A DNA stretch of 46,550 nt from assembly GCA_015058295.1 (NCBI GenBank), contig SVCP01000010.1, positions 1 through 46,550 of the forward strand, given 5' to 3'. Each line of letters begins with the position of its first letter. Position 1 is the stretch's first letter. The translations under genes and the position numbers were made by a program. This DNA is from Anaerofustis stercorihominis. GTDB taxonomy: Bacteria > Bacillota > Clostridia > Eubacteriales > Anaerofustaceae. Under the pieces are notes generated by a model. It was not told where the DNA came from, did not search any database, and worked only from the letters and a program-made list of their open reading frames with translations. Below, one piece after another: positions 7,859-16,413 of the stretch.

Positions 7859-9004
7859 TTACCTCCATACGGAAATATATTCATTTTCATCCGCTATTTT
7901 CGGATAATGACCATCAAATGTCTCCGGATATTGTATTGTCCATCCGGCAGAACGGTCTTTATCGAGTTTTTTCTGAAGTTCATCCACGATCTCTTTGTAA
8001 GGTATATATTTTGTCGTTGTGAGTAAAAGCTCAATATCTTCTGTTTTATCGCTGTTTTTGGCAAGTTCCAGTAATGAACGACAATTTTGTCTTATGACTT
8101 TACGACAAATATAAGCACTTGTCTCACTGTCAAGCCGGTTCACAGACAGGAAGCCTTCTTTCCCCAGAATATATTCTGCTGAAATTTTTGTTCCTGTTTC
8201 GGCAAGATTCAAGACCGCTACATGCACAGGGTTGTTCCATAATTCTTCTGAAATACGTCCGGCGTAATTTTCGTGAATATAGATGCACAGTTGTGCGAAC
8301 TTTTCTGTTTTGTCAAAGAGCTCATCATCACTTCTCAGGGCAGTATTTTCCTGTAACTCTGTTTTTTTAGCCATAAGCGATGCACAAAGCTGTTCCGGGC
8401 TGAAATTTTCATAATCCGCAAGAACCTTGTCTGCAATTTTTTCTGCTCCGGAAGAGTCATATATCCACAGATGTTTTAATGCATGATATGCCACTCTCTG
8501 ATTTTCGGTTGTGAAAAACAAAGATTCGAGCAGTGGATAAACCTGCGCATTTTCGTCGGGAAGTGCATAAATTGCTTTTATGCGCACATCTTCGTCTTCA
8601 TCTTCGTCGATGAGCATCTTTGCAAGAGAAGTAAAATCAGCCATATTTCCCATTTTCTCATCATAAAGGTCAAGCATCGTGCTGCGTACAAGCGGGTTGA
8701 GGGATGAATTCCCTGCCTGTTTCAGAAGAAATTCTCCGGAAATGCTGTCGAGGCGGAGTCCGAGCTCAAGAACATGGTATAAACCGTCGTTTTCTCCGGA
8801 TGATGACATAAGAACATTCATTTCGTCAATTATTTCTTCTACTGTCATATCCGTAAACTGCTGCATAAGCTCAGATTGTGTATCAGCCTCAGACATTCTG
8901 TTGATAATCCGTGCAAACTGCGGAATCACAAAGGCCGATGCACTGATTAAGAGTGCAAAGACCAAAACTGTAACCAATATTTTTTTGCGCTTATTGATTT
9001 TCAT
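7859..9004 (-). CDS. Membrane-anchored or secreted HEAT-like repeat protein
   Basis: A 381-residue protein. The N-terminus (MKINKRKKILVTVLVFALLI, then SASAFVIPQ) is a signal peptide or uncleaved anchor. The remainder is a string of alpha-helical units such as NPLVRSTMLDLYDEKMGNM and DEDEDVRIKAIYALPDENAQ, spaced roughly 35-40 residues apart in the manner of HEAT/armadillo-like repeats. Such proteins usually act as binding scaffolds. No catalytic motif is seen. AAAGGA lies 7 bases upstream of the ATG. Its stop (7859-7861) overlaps the binding site of the downstream pseudogene, so the two form one operon. The partner's decay may leave this gene without its original role. Confidence 0.7.
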   Translation of the reverse strand: MKINKRKKILVTVLVFALLISASAFVIPQFARIINRMSEADTQSELMQQFTDMTVEEIIDEMNVLMSSSGENDGLYHVLELGLRLDSISGEFLLKQAGNSSLNPLVRSTMLDLYDEKMGNMADFTSLAKMLIDEDEDEDVRIKAIYALPDENAQVYPLLESLFFTTENQRVAYHALKHLWIYDSSGAEKIADKVLADYENFSPEQLCASLMAKKTELQENTALRSDDELFDKTEKFAQLCIYIHENYAGRISEELWNNPVHVAVLNLAETGTKISAEYILGKEGFLSVNRLDSETSAYICRKVIRQNCRSLLELAKNSDKTEDIELLLTTTKYIPYKEIVDELQKKLDKDRSAGWTIQYPETFDGHYPKIADENEYISVWR

Positions 9005-9077
9005 ATCTATGTCCTTTCGTTATTTTTTATTGTTGACAGAAAATAACCTGCCCATCGGATTCACCTCATTTATCATA

Positions 9078-9114
9078 CAGAAAAGGATCTCCTTTTCTGA
9101 TTAATACAATTATA
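9078..9114 (-). promoter_or_regulatory. Promoter -10 and palindromic operator candidate for the HEAT-like gene
   Basis: On the minus strand TATAAT occupies 9114-9109; the -35 is weak (TGAAAA with a 17-base spacer). Just inside the expected transcript start lies a near-perfect palindrome, CAGAAAAGGA-TC-TCCTTTTCTG broken only at the centre (9078-9099, 10-bp arms). It could be a repressor site or an RNA hairpin in the leader. A micro-ORF of 11 codons (9055-9020, MGRLFSVNNKK) with a good GAGGTGA site follows in the leader; it may be a leader peptide or chance. Confidence 0.45.
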
Positions 9115-9272
9115 GCATGAGATGAACTTATTTTTCAGGTATATATAAAATATTTAATTGATTATTAAGATTTGTTTTAATTTATATATATTTGTTTAAT
9201 CTTAATCTGCCGCATTGACACATGATGCCGTATTTAATGAGGACAAACCGCACTAAAAATATTTAAAACACT
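9115..9272. other. AT-rich intergenic spacer with inverted repeat
   Basis: No gene is visible. The stretch is very AT-rich and contains an inverted repeat, TTAAGATT (9165-9172) and AATCTTAA (9198-9205), separated by an AT run. It separates the terminators of the UroD-family gene from the promoter of the HEAT-like gene. Confidence 0.4.
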
Positions 9273-9298
9273 AAAAAAAGTCCATTTTATGCGGACTT
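9273..9298 (-). terminator. Second terminator after the UroD-family gene
   Basis: On the minus strand AAGTCC (9298-9293), a 9-base loop, and GGACTT (9283-9278) are followed by a run of T (plus-strand A run 9273-9279). Confidence 0.65.
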
Positions 9299-9311
9299 AT
9301 GATAAACAAAA

Positions 9312-9333
9312 GGAGTGTACAGATGCACACTCC
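9312..9333 (-). terminator. First terminator after the UroD-family gene
   Basis: GGAGTGT (9312-9318) pairs with ACACTCC (9327-9333). On the minus strand it is followed by TTTTGTTT. It lies about 15 bases after the stop of the 9348-10352 gene, making a tandem terminator with 9273-9298. Confidence 0.6.
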
Positions 9334-9347
9334 CCTGAAATTATTGA

Positions 9348-10352
9348 TTATTTTTTAGCATAGAGTTCTTCGCCGTAGATGTTGATTTCTTCGCGTGTCA
9401 TAGCGGATTCTTCCCTGTTTACCATGATAGCGAGGGGGATAAATCCTCCGCCGGGGCCGTATGTATCGATTGCACGACGGACTTCCGCTCTGATAGCATC
9501 TCTGCTGATACCTTTGTGGTCGATTGCCGCTCCGTCAATACCGCCCTGGAATGCGATTTTTCCGCCGTAGAGCTTCTGCATTTTTACGATGTCGTTCTGC
9601 GGGATGCAGCCGTGCCATACGTTTACTCCGAGCTCGATCATATCTTCAACGATATCCTGGCATACGCAGTCAGCATGGTGCTGAATGATTACGCCCTGTT
9701 CACGCAGATAGCCGTAGATCTTTTCGTAACGTGGTTTGAGAATCTTTCTCCATGTTGTGGGGTTGAGGAAGAGGCTTTTTTTGTTGCCCCAGTCGTCGTG
9801 GAAGTGGATCATGTCGATGTTGCCATGTTCAACGAGGGCTTTTACATATTCGAGTTTATAATCTGTAAGTACATCAAGCAGTTCGCACATTGCTTCCGGC
9901 TCTTCAACGTAGTTGATAAGAGCATCTTCGAATCCCATAAGGTAGTGGCTCAGTTCGAACAGACCGCTGAAGCAGTGTCCGCAGAAGATGTAGTTTTCTC
10001 TGTCAAATTCTTTTGCGAATTTTTCATATTCCGTCCAGTCAAGGTCCATCTTTGAGGGCCAGGGGATATTTTTGAGATATTTATCCCACTGCGTAATGTC
10101 TTTGATAACCTTGTTTTCTTCTGTGATATGCGGGTTTGCCGCCGGTGCGCCGGGGATCCATCTCCATGTGATGCCCCAGTCGTCAACTGTATCCTGATTG
10201 GGTACTCTCTGGATACCTGCCGCTCTGATGGGATCGGTTACACGGGGACCTGTGTAGTAACTGTCTTCGCAGTAATACTCGGGAACTTCGCCACGGAGTG
10301 CCATCATAAAGTTCTCTCTCGGAGAGATTTTTCCTTCGAAATTAAATGCCAT
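9348..10352 (-). CDS. Uroporphyrinogen decarboxylase-family (MtaA/corrinoid-type) methyltransferase
   Basis: A 334-residue protein of the UroD fold. The C-terminal half has the pattern seen in corrinoid-dependent methyltransferases of this superfamily: HFHDDWG, QHHADCVCQDIVEDM (the His and Cys of a likely zinc site) and QGGIDG. True HemE proteins lack this His-x-Cys site and carry an N-terminal Arg motif not seen here. The expected role is methyl transfer between a corrinoid protein or O/N-methylated substrate and a second carrier; the substrate is unknown. AAGGAG precedes the ATG, and a minus-strand TATAAT lies at 10405-10400. No corrinoid protein is adjacent, but an RACo-like activator is encoded at 29604. 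Confidence 0.8.
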   Translation of the reverse strand: MAFNFEGKISPRENFMMALRGEVPEYYCEDSYYTGPRVTDPIRAAGIQRVPNQDTVDDWGITWRWIPGAPAANPHITEENKVIKDITQWDKYLKNIPWPSKMDLDWTEYEKFAKEFDRENYIFCGHCFSGLFELSHYLMGFEDALINYVEEPEAMCELLDVLTDYKLEYVKALVEHGNIDMIHFHDDWGNKKSLFLNPTTWRKILKPRYEKIYGYLREQGVIIQHHADCVCQDIVEDMIELGVNVWHGCIPQNDIVKMQKLYGGKIAFQGGIDGAAIDHKGISRDAIRAEVRRAIDTYGPGGGFIPLAIMVNREESAMTREEINIYGEELYAKK

Positions 10353-10531
10353 GTTTTTATTCTCCTTGTGTTTAAATCAAATAATTCTTTGCGTTAATAA
10401 TTATATCATTTATCATCTGAAAAATATATGTAAGAAGCATACAAATTAAATTATAGGATAATATACAGAATTGGTTTATAAATACTAATATTGAGGGGCT
10501 GTGCTTCATATAAATAAAAAAAGAGGTAAGA

Positions 10532-10894
10532 ATGGACAGGTACATAAAACAGTATAAAAGTGCGGTGATTTTTGCGGGAGTATATATCGTTTCCGTGTTT
10601 TTGTTCAGCGTAGCCGCATATCATATGGATCTGCGGGACGAAGCTCTCAGCATAGCATCATTTGTCATAATGAATGTATGTATTCTTCTGTGCAGTGTGT
10701 TCAGTGCAAAAAAAGCCGAGAAAAAAGGCTGGCTGACGGGAATTGTCAGTGCTGTGATATTTACAGCCATCATACTTTTCGTGAGTATTGTACTGGGCGG
10801 AGGAAGTATAGATATACATAAGCTTGCAGTAAGGCTTCCCCTTTATCTGTTTATCGCTCTTGTCGGGGGAATTGCGGGAATAAATCTAAAATAA
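10532..10894 (+). CDS. TIGR04086/YrzE-type membrane protein
   Basis: A 120-residue protein with four hydrophobic segments (near residues 10-30, 40-58, 68-90 and 98-118). The central Lys-rich loop (SAKKAEKKGWLTG) and glycine-rich segments (VLGGGSID, ALVGGIAGINLK) match the TIGR04086 family of small Clostridia membrane proteins. These are often encoded beside yajC and secDF, as here (secDF follows at 11071). Function is unknown; a link to protein export is only suggested by gene neighbourhood. AAGAGGTAAGA precedes the ATG. Confidence 0.75.
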   Translation: MDRYIKQYKSAVIFAGVYIVSVFLFSVAAYHMDLRDEALSIASFVIMNVCILLCSVFSAKKAEKKGWLTGIVSAVIFTAIILFVSIVLGGGSIDIHKLAVRLPLYLFIALVGGIAGINLK

Positions 10895-10896
10895 GT

Positions 10897-10925
10897 TTGC
10901 AATGGAAAATAATGTGTGGTATACT
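10897..10925 (+). promoter_or_regulatory. Promoter for secDF
   Basis: TTGCAA (10897-10902), a 17-base spacer and TATACT (10920-10925). It starts just after the stop of the upstream membrane protein gene and leaves a leader of about 140 bases before secDF. Confidence 0.65.
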
Positions 10926-11070
10926 GAAGTGTATATGCGGATGCCGTTGAGTGAGGAGAATTAAACGGTAATAAATGCCTATGAAGAAGCTCTTACAGCA
11001 TCCTTATCTCGGTCTTGAAGAGACTATACGCCTCAGGGCAGAAAGGGAATAATACAAGATACAGGTTATA

Positions 11071-13209
11071 ATGAAAAACAAATCACTTGTAAAACTCACA
11101 TCATTAATTATTGTAGCCGTTTTGCTCGGCACATTATTTTTCACAGGTCTTCCTGTAAGCAAACTGTTCGGTTATTATGATGTAGCCGCAGTAAATGATC
11201 TTATCAAATACGGTCTTGATTTCACGGGCGGTATTTATATCGTTCTTGAAGCAGATGAATCCGAGGGTGAAGTTTCGGATGATACTTTAGACAAGGCCAT
11301 AGCTACTATCCGCAGCCGAATCGACGGAATGGGTGTAAGTGAACCGACAATCACAAAACAGGGTTCAAACCAGATCAGAATTTCCATCGCTGACGTAACT
11401 GACCAGCAGGAAGCTCTCGAAATGGTCGGTAAGACAGCCCAGCTTGAGTTTATTGATCCGGACGGAAATGTTATCCTTACAGGGGAAGATGTCAAAGCAA
11501 GCACATATGACGAAGTAAAAGATGAATCAGGTCTTATGGTGGCTTATTCCGTAAAGCTTACATTCACTGATGACGGAAAAGAAATCTTCGCAACAGAAAC
11601 AGCGGAACATATCGGACAGCAGATTCAGATCGTCCTCGACGGTGAAGTTATCAGTGCTCCGCAGGTAAAAGAAACAATTACTGAAGGCGAAGCATGGATC
11701 ACAGGTATGGAAGATAAGGACGAGGCAGTAAACCTGGCAGTTCTCATCAGGGCTGGTGCACTTCCTGTAGCTTTCGAAGCAGTTCACGTCGAAACAATCG
11801 GTCCGACACTCGGCGCAGGTTCTCTTTCAAAGAGCCTTGTTGCAGGTCTTATCGGTGTAATTCTCGTAATGGCATTTATGGCGGTTGTATATAAACTTCC
11901 GGGTATTGCCGCAGATATTGCTCTCGGACTTTATATTATTATTTATCTGTATCTTATGGCGGCGATGAAAGTTACTCTCACACTTCCGGGTGTTGCGGGT
12001 ATCATTCTCTCCATAGGTATGGCAGTTGACTCGAATGTAATCATTTTCGAAAGAATAAAAGAAGAGATCCTCGTCGGCAAGAGTGTTCGTCCTGCGATCA
12101 ATGCAGGTTTCAAGAGTGCTATTGCGACGATCCTTGATGCGAACGTTACGACCATCATCGCAGGTGCGGCACTTTTCCTGTTCGGTTCAGGTACGGTTCA
12201 GGGCTTTGCTGTAACACTCATCATCGGTGTACTCGTGAGCCTTATCACAGCTGTATTCTTCACAAAGAGAATTCTTCTCTGGATCGTTGATATCGGAAAA
12301 GTTGATTCTCCGAAGGCATTCGGTGCGAAAGAATCAAAACAGTTCAGCCTTCCTGTTGTAAAACAGGGCAAGACATTTGTTGCAGTAGGTCTTGCGGCAA
12401 TGATCATCTTTGCGGCATTTACAGGTATTTCAGGCTTCAACCTCGGAATCGATTTCGCAGGCGGTTCTATCATCCAGGTAGATATGCACAGTGAATTTGA
12501 TGTTGAGGATGTGAAAGCTCTTATGGCAGAGTTTGACAGCGGATGCGATGTTACGACAGCAGGTGATGACGGAACATACGTTATGATCAGCTCAAGCAAA
12601 GATTATACAGACGAAGAAAAGAACGCTATCATGGATAAATTTGCCGAAGAGTATTCCCTTGAGTATGAAGATCTCCTTTCATTCAACAAGGTGGCTCCTT
12701 CAATCGGTAAAGATCTTCAGAAACAGGCTCTTACAGCAGCACTCGTTACGGTGGCATGTATTCTTATTTACATCACTATCCGTTTCGAATTCCTCTTCGG
12801 TGTTGCGGCTGTAATCGCTCTTGTCCATGACCTTCTCATAGTTGTTGGTATCTTCTCTGTACTGAAACTTCCGGTGAACTCATCATTCATTGCGGCGCTT
12901 CTTACTATCCTCGGTTACTCAATCAACAACACTATCGTTGTATTTGACAGAGTCCGTGAAAACCGCAAGCGCTACGGCAAGAATATCGGTGAGCTCGTTG
13001 ATGTCAGCGTAAATCAGACATGGACACGTTCACTCAATACCACAATCACAACCCTTATCGCAGTAGGTGCCCTTTACATCTTCGGTGTAAGTACTATCAG
13101 AGAATTTACTCTTCCGATGCTCCTCGGTTTCATCGCAGGGCTCTTCTCATCAGTCCTTCTTGCAGGAAATCTGTGGTATATGTTCAAAACAAAGAAAACA
13201 TCAAAATAA
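11071..13209 (+). CDS. secDF: Fused protein translocase subunit SecDF
   Basis: A 712-residue fusion of SecD and SecF, giving 12 predicted membrane spans. SecD part: first span at 8-28, YGLDFTGGI near 52, the large extracytoplasmic P1 domain, then the membrane block with SIGMAVDSNVIIFERIKEE near 312-330. SecF part: LGIDFAGGS near 457, its own periplasmic domain, and LGYSINNTIVVFDRVREN near 613-630. SecDF uses the proton gradient to pull secreted proteins through SecYEG. The fused form occurs in Bacillus and many Clostridia. Codon bias indicates high expression. The only site before the ATG is a weak CAGG. Confidence 0.95.
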   Translation: MKNKSLVKLTSLIIVAVLLGTLFFTGLPVSKLFGYYDVAAVNDLIKYGLDFTGGIYIVLEADESEGEVSDDTLDKAIATIRSRIDGMGVSEPTITKQGSNQIRISIADVTDQQEALEMVGKTAQLEFIDPDGNVILTGEDVKASTYDEVKDESGLMVAYSVKLTFTDDGKEIFATETAEHIGQQIQIVLDGEVISAPQVKETITEGEAWITGMEDKDEAVNLAVLIRAGALPVAFEAVHVETIGPTLGAGSLSKSLVAGLIGVILVMAFMAVVYKLPGIAADIALGLYIIIYLYLMAAMKVTLTLPGVAGIILSIGMAVDSNVIIFERIKEEILVGKSVRPAINAGFKSAIATILDANVTTIIAGAALFLFGSGTVQGFAVTLIIGVLVSLITAVFFTKRILLWIVDIGKVDSPKAFGAKESKQFSLPVVKQGKTFVAVGLAAMIIFAAFTGISGFNLGIDFAGGSIIQVDMHSEFDVEDVKALMAEFDSGCDVTTAGDDGTYVMISSSKDYTDEEKNAIMDKFAEEYSLEYEDLLSFNKVAPSIGKDLQKQALTAALVTVACILIYITIRFEFLFGVAAVIALVHDLLIVVGIFSVLKLPVNSSFIAALLTILGYSINNTIVVFDRVRENRKRYGKNIGELVDVSVNQTWTRSLNTTITTLIAVGALYIFGVSTIREFTLPMLLGFIAGLFSSVLLAGNLWYMFKTKKTSK

Positions 13210-13243
13210 GAGAACTGAATTTAAGTTTAAAACAAAAACACAG

Positions 13244-13278
13244 ACCGGTTTCCGTATGATGCGCAAGCCGGTTTTTTT
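13244..13278 (+). terminator. Terminator of secDF
   Basis: ACCGGTTT (13244-13251) pairs with AAGCCGGT (13265-13272), with one G-U pair, followed by seven T. Confidence 0.8.
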
Positions 13279-13383
13279 GTTGTCTGCAAAATACAGGGAC
13301 GGATGCGGTGCTTTTAACGTATCTTCAGAATCACATACAGGCCCGTACTGCATACTATAAAAGCGAAAAGGCAGGTGAGTGAT

Positions 13384-13695
13384 ATGGGAAGAAACGAAAA
13401 AGAGCTCAGGGAATTGCAAAACATGATTGAAAAGCTGAAAAATGACCCTGATAAAACGGAGCAGCTGAAAAAGGAAATAAAAGACAGGGATCTTATGGAT
13501 ACTGCAAAAGCTTTTGAGAAGCAATATGCAGGCAAGATCAATGATTTTATCGCATCGATGAATGAGCGGGGCGAGATGACAAATGAGGAAAAAGCAAAAA
13601 TGGTGCTTGAAATGAAAAACAAACTGCCGAAACGTTCTCAGGAGCAGTTTTCGCAGGTTCTGGGAGCCATGAAGGATTACTTAAAGAAAATGTGA
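13384..13695 (+). CDS. Small coiled-coil-like protein of unknown function
   Basis: A 103-residue, highly charged, all-helical protein (MGRNEKELRELQNMIEKLKN at the start, MKDYLKKM at the end). Heptad-like Leu/Ile/Met spacing in the first 35 residues suggests a coiled coil. There is no signal peptide or membrane span, so it is probably cytoplasmic. ATG 13384 is preferred because AGGTGAG (13373-13379) is well placed for it; a GTG at 13375 in the same frame is an alternative. The next gene's ribosome binding site overlaps the stop, so the two form an operon. I do not recognise the family. Confidence 0.65.
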   Translation: MGRNEKELRELQNMIEKLKNDPDKTEQLKKEIKDRDLMDTAKAFEKQYAGKINDFIASMNERGEMTNEEKAKMVLEMKNKLPKRSQEQFSQVLGAMKDYLKKM

Positions 13696-13705
13696 GGTGA
13701 AAATA

Positions 13706-13873
13706 TTGATTTTTAAAGATAAAGACAAACGAAGAAAAAAACGGCAGGAAAGGACAGAAAGAAACCGTGAAAGGCGTATGCAGAGAAGATTGAAAAGAGA
13801 CGAAAGACAAAGCAGGAGAAGAAACAGAAGAAACTGCAGTAATGATGCCTGCTGTAAATGTAAAGATGAATAA
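13706..13873 (+). CDS. Extremely basic 55-residue peptide with Cys-rich tail (TTG start)
   Basis: Starts at TTG 13706, five bases after a strong GAGGTGA site (13694-13700), and ends at TAA 13871-13873. The product has 17 Arg and 8 Lys in 55 residues (for example KRRKKRQERTERNRERRMQR) and ends in CSNDACCKCKDE, with four Cys in ten residues. The basic part would bind nucleic acid or membranes; the tail could bind metal. Both are inference. It overlaps no other plausible gene and sits 10 bases after the coiled-coil gene, with which it is probably co-translated. The minus strand also has an open frame here, but it has no ribosome binding site. Confidence 0.6.
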   Translation: MIFKDKDKRRKKRQERTERNRERRMQRRLKRDERQSRRRNRRNCSNDACCKCKDE

Positions 13874-13944
13874 TATATCTGTGTGATATTTGTATACTGT
13901 ACTCTGTGAACAGTGTTTGTATCATACTGTATGATGCCATAACA

Positions 13945-13973
13945 TTGTCGGCCCGCATAATATATGTTATAAT
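13945..13973 (+). promoter_or_regulatory. Promoter for the esterase-like gene
   Basis: TTGTCG (13945-13950), 17-base spacer, TATAAT (13968-13973); the ATG is 26 bases downstream. Confidence 0.65.
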
Positions 13974-13999
13974 CTGTTTACAGATAAAGGAGAAGTATC

Positions 14000-14698
14000 A
14001 TGCATGCAGAAGAAATAATCATATCATCGGTAAAATGCAGTATATACAAAAACGGCACAGGCGCAAGTATAATATATTATTTTACTTCTCATAATGAGGC
14101 GGAGGCAGTTGCTTCACGTCTCAGAAAGCTTACAGGTAAAATACCGTGGACTCTTGTCTGCATACATGTGCAGTCATGGAACGACACACTTTCGCCATGG
14201 AAAGCAAAAGGATCAGGGGACGAAACATTCGGTGGAATGGGGAACGGGACTCTTTCGTGGCTTTTGGGGAAATGTATTCCCGAAGTCGAGAAAGACTGCG
14301 CATATGAAAAACGGTTTATCGGAGGATATTCCCTCGCAGGGTTGTTTTCTTTGTGGGCGTTTATACAGAGCGGTATGTTTTGCGGGGTTGCAAGTGTGTC
14401 GGGATCTCTGTGGTTTGAGGGATGGGATGAATATATCAAAGATAAAAAATATCCGGCTGAAAGCATAGTGTATCTGAGTCTCGGGTTAAAAGAAGAAAAA
14501 ACGAAAAATCCTCTTATGGCACTTGTGGGGGAACGGACGAGAATACAGTATGAATATATTATGAGGTCCCCTGATGTGAAGGATCATATCCTTGAATGGA
14601 ACAACGGCGGACACTTTACGGAGCCTGATATACGGACTGCGAAGGCGTTTGCGTGGCTGATTAAAAATAACAGCTTGTCGGAAAAGTCCACATCGTAA
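14000..14698 (+). CDS. Alpha/beta-hydrolase, esterase-like
   Basis: A 232-residue protein. The nucleophile elbow GGYSLAG near residues 108-114 (G-x-S-x-[AG]) and a late His in NGGHFTEPD near 202 fit the Ser-His-Asp hydrolase fold, most like putative esterases of the EsD/Fes type that act on small acyl substrates. The acid residue is not certain. No signal peptide is present, so it is probably cytoplasmic. The ATG has AAAGGAGAAG 7 bases upstream and its own promoter, so it is a single-gene unit ended by the hairpin at 14792-14819. The substrate is unknown. Confidence 0.7.
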   Translation: MHAEEIIISSVKCSIYKNGTGASIIYYFTSHNEAEAVASRLRKLTGKIPWTLVCIHVQSWNDTLSPWKAKGSGDETFGGMGNGTLSWLLGKCIPEVEKDCAYEKRFIGGYSLAGLFSLWAFIQSGMFCGVASVSGSLWFEGWDEYIKDKKYPAESIVYLSLGLKEEKTKNPLMALVGERTRIQYEYIMRSPDVKDHILEWNNGGHFTEPDIRTAKAFAWLIKNNSLSEKSTS

Positions 14699-14763
14699 AA
14701 TCATTGGTGGTATTTCGCGATTGATTTTGCCTGTTGCGTTTTTTCGGGCAAGGTGAAAATAAA

Positions 14764-14790
14764 AAAACCGTCAAAACTTTTGACGGTTTT
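14764..14790 (-). terminator. Terminator of the Gx transporter gene (minus)
   Basis: AAAACCGTCAAAA (14764-14776), one-base centre, TTTTGACGGTTTT (14778-14790). On the minus strand it is followed by TTTTATTTT. It could act in both directions. Confidence 0.7.
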
Positions 14791-14791
14791 G

Positions 14792-14819
14792 AGCTGTCGT
14801 CTGACAGCTTTATTTTTTT
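14792..14819 (+). terminator. Terminator of the esterase-like gene (plus)
   Basis: AGCTGTC (14792-14798), loop GTCT, GACAGCT (14803-14809), then TTATTTTTTT. It overlaps the 3' end of the convergent Gx transporter gene. Confidence 0.7.
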
Positions 14820-15346
14820 GCTCTGATATTTTCGCTCATATCCCTGAGGACAGATACCCTGTCCATGAATACTTTCAGGATAACCGATGTTGCACTTCCT
14901 GCCATGACTCCCGATACGATAAGTACGGGCATATAATATACAATGAGGGAAGTCTGCGTTAAGAGTGATGCGACGATTATCTGTGCGACGTTGTGGGTTA
15001 CTGCACCTGCGATGCTGAGAATGAGATATGATGCCTTTTTTCTTGTGAGCGTCATAACTATTATCATAACGATGACAGAAGATACTCCTCCGCTGAAGCT
15101 GAGCATACCTGCTGTGACACCACGGGTGAGAAGCACGAAAAACGATTTGAATGCGCTCATCATAACGGCATATTTTGCACCGAGAAAGAAAAGGCAGTAC
15201 ATAGTCACGATATTTGAAAGCCCAAGTTTTACTCCCGGTGGCAGAAATGCTGATGTGGGTATAACTGCTTCTATATAATTCAGAACCATTGCCACAGCAA
15301 AGAACATTCCGAGAAATGCAATGGTGTTACTTTTCTTGTTTTTCAT
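14810..15346 (-). CDS. Gx transporter family membrane protein
   Basis: A 178-residue, very hydrophobic protein with five to six spans. The segment PPGVKLGLSNIVTMYCLFFL near residues 36-55 is diagnostic of the Gx transporter family (often annotated as heptaprenyl diphosphate synthase component I), which resembles ECF-type substrate-binding membrane subunits. It probably helps import a small molecule, but no substrate is established here. In many Clostridia the gene lies beside an NusG-domain-II protein; none is seen here. GGAGGAATAT precedes the ATG. It is convergent with the esterase-like gene. Confidence 0.85.
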   Translation of the reverse strand: MKNKKSNTIAFLGMFFAVAMVLNYIEAVIPTSAFLPPGVKLGLSNIVTMYCLFFLGAKYAVMMSAFKSFFVLLTRGVTAGMLSFSGGVSSVIVMIIVMTLTRKKASYLILSIAGAVTHNVAQIIVASLLTQTSLIVYYMPVLIVSGVMAGSATSVILKVFMDRVSVLRDMSENIRAKK

Positions 15347-15488
15347 ATATTCCTCCGATACAGATTATACACCACAATCTTTTTTTTGTACAGAGTGTTG
15401 TTACGGGAAATTTATGCGGATATTTACGAAAAGTTCTGAATTTATTGAAAAAATCCTTTGAATTAGCTTTACTTTATTATCAAAATAT

Positions 15489-15494
15489 TATAAT
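15489..15494 (+). promoter_or_regulatory. -10 element for the amino acid ABC transporter operon
   Basis: A perfect TATAAT within TATTATAATATG. No well-spaced -35 is seen; TTTACT lies 15 bases upstream at 15468-15473. The binding-protein ATG is 37 bases downstream. Confidence 0.5.
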
Positions 15495-15530
15495 ATGTAA
15501 TGGAAAAACGAGTTAGGAGAGGTTTTTTTT

Positions 15531-16370
15531 ATGAAAAAAGTTATAGCTTTGTTGACAGCATTTATGATGCTCTTTAGTTTGGTTGCCTGCGGCGGAAATG
15601 ATGATGACGGTGCAGACAATTCGTGGAAAAATATTGAAGAAGCGGGCAAGATCGTGCTCGGGCTCGACCCGTCATTCCCGCCGATGGGATATCTTGACAC
15701 ACAGACAGGTGAATATGTCGGTTATGATATCGACGTTGCTAAAGCTGTTGCTGAAAAACTTGATGTTGAACTTGTGTTACAGCCCATTGACTGGGGTATG
15801 AAACTCAATGAGATCAACAACGGAAACATTGATGTTATCTGGAATGGTTTTTCATGGACAGAACAGAGAGCTGCGGAACATTCTCTTTCTTTCCCGTATA
15901 TGAAAAACAATCAGGTAATACTTGTGAAGACAGACAGTCAGTACAACACACTTGAAGATCTTGTAGGTGCAATCATGGGAGTTCAGGAAGATTCATCCGC
16001 TCTTCACGCACTCGAAAATGATGCAAACAAGGCATTTGCAGATACACTTAAGGAAACAGTAATCATCGGAGACTATGCAAAGGCTGTTCTCGAACTTCAG
16101 AACGACACGATCAATGCCATTGCTATAGATGAAGTAGTTGCAAGATTCTATCTTGACAGCAACCCCGGTGCATACAGAATTCTCGAAACAGCTGACGGAG
16201 TGGTATCTCTTGCTGTGGAAGATTATGTAATCGGATTCCGTCTCGGAGATGAAGCTTTCGTTGAAAAAGTTGAAGAAGCTCTCATCGAACTTTCTGCAGA
16301 CGGCACACTCGCGAAAATTTCTCAGGAATGGTTCAGTGCTGATGTAAACACTGTTCCGACAACAAAGTAA
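15531..16370 (+). CDS. Polar amino acid ABC transporter, substrate-binding lipoprotein
   Basis: A 279-residue protein with a lipoprotein signal peptide (MKKVIALLTAFMMLFSLVAC; acylated Cys at residue 20) and an SBP family 3 domain: LGLDPSFPPMGYLD, GYDIDVAKAVAEKL, DVIWNGFSWTEQRA and GFRLGDEAFVEKVEEAL. This family captures cystine, glutamine, histidine, arginine or similar polar amino acids outside the membrane and hands them to the permease; the exact ligand is not clear. GTTAGGAGAGG precedes the ATG. A hairpin at 16414-16434 separates it from the permease and ATPase genes, which should make this gene the most expressed in the operon. Confidence 0.93.
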   Translation: MKKVIALLTAFMMLFSLVACGGNDDDGADNSWKNIEEAGKIVLGLDPSFPPMGYLDTQTGEYVGYDIDVAKAVAEKLDVELVLQPIDWGMKLNEINNGNIDVIWNGFSWTEQRAAEHSLSFPYMKNNQVILVKTDSQYNTLEDLVGAIMGVQEDSSALHALENDANKAFADTLKETVIIGDYAKAVLELQNDTINAIAIDEVVARFYLDSNPGAYRILETADGVVSLAVEDYVIGFRLGDEAFVEKVEEALIELSADGTLAKISQEWFSADVNTVPTTK

Positions 16371-16413
16371 ATTTTCGTACATAATAAAATATCAGGTTCT
16401 CACATTAAAACAC

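Noticed and set aside
10975-11052. 25-codon frame (MPMKKLLQHPYLGLEETI...) before secDF
   Set aside because: The nearest GAGGAG is about 16 bases away, the product has no recognisable feature, and it lies in the secDF leader.
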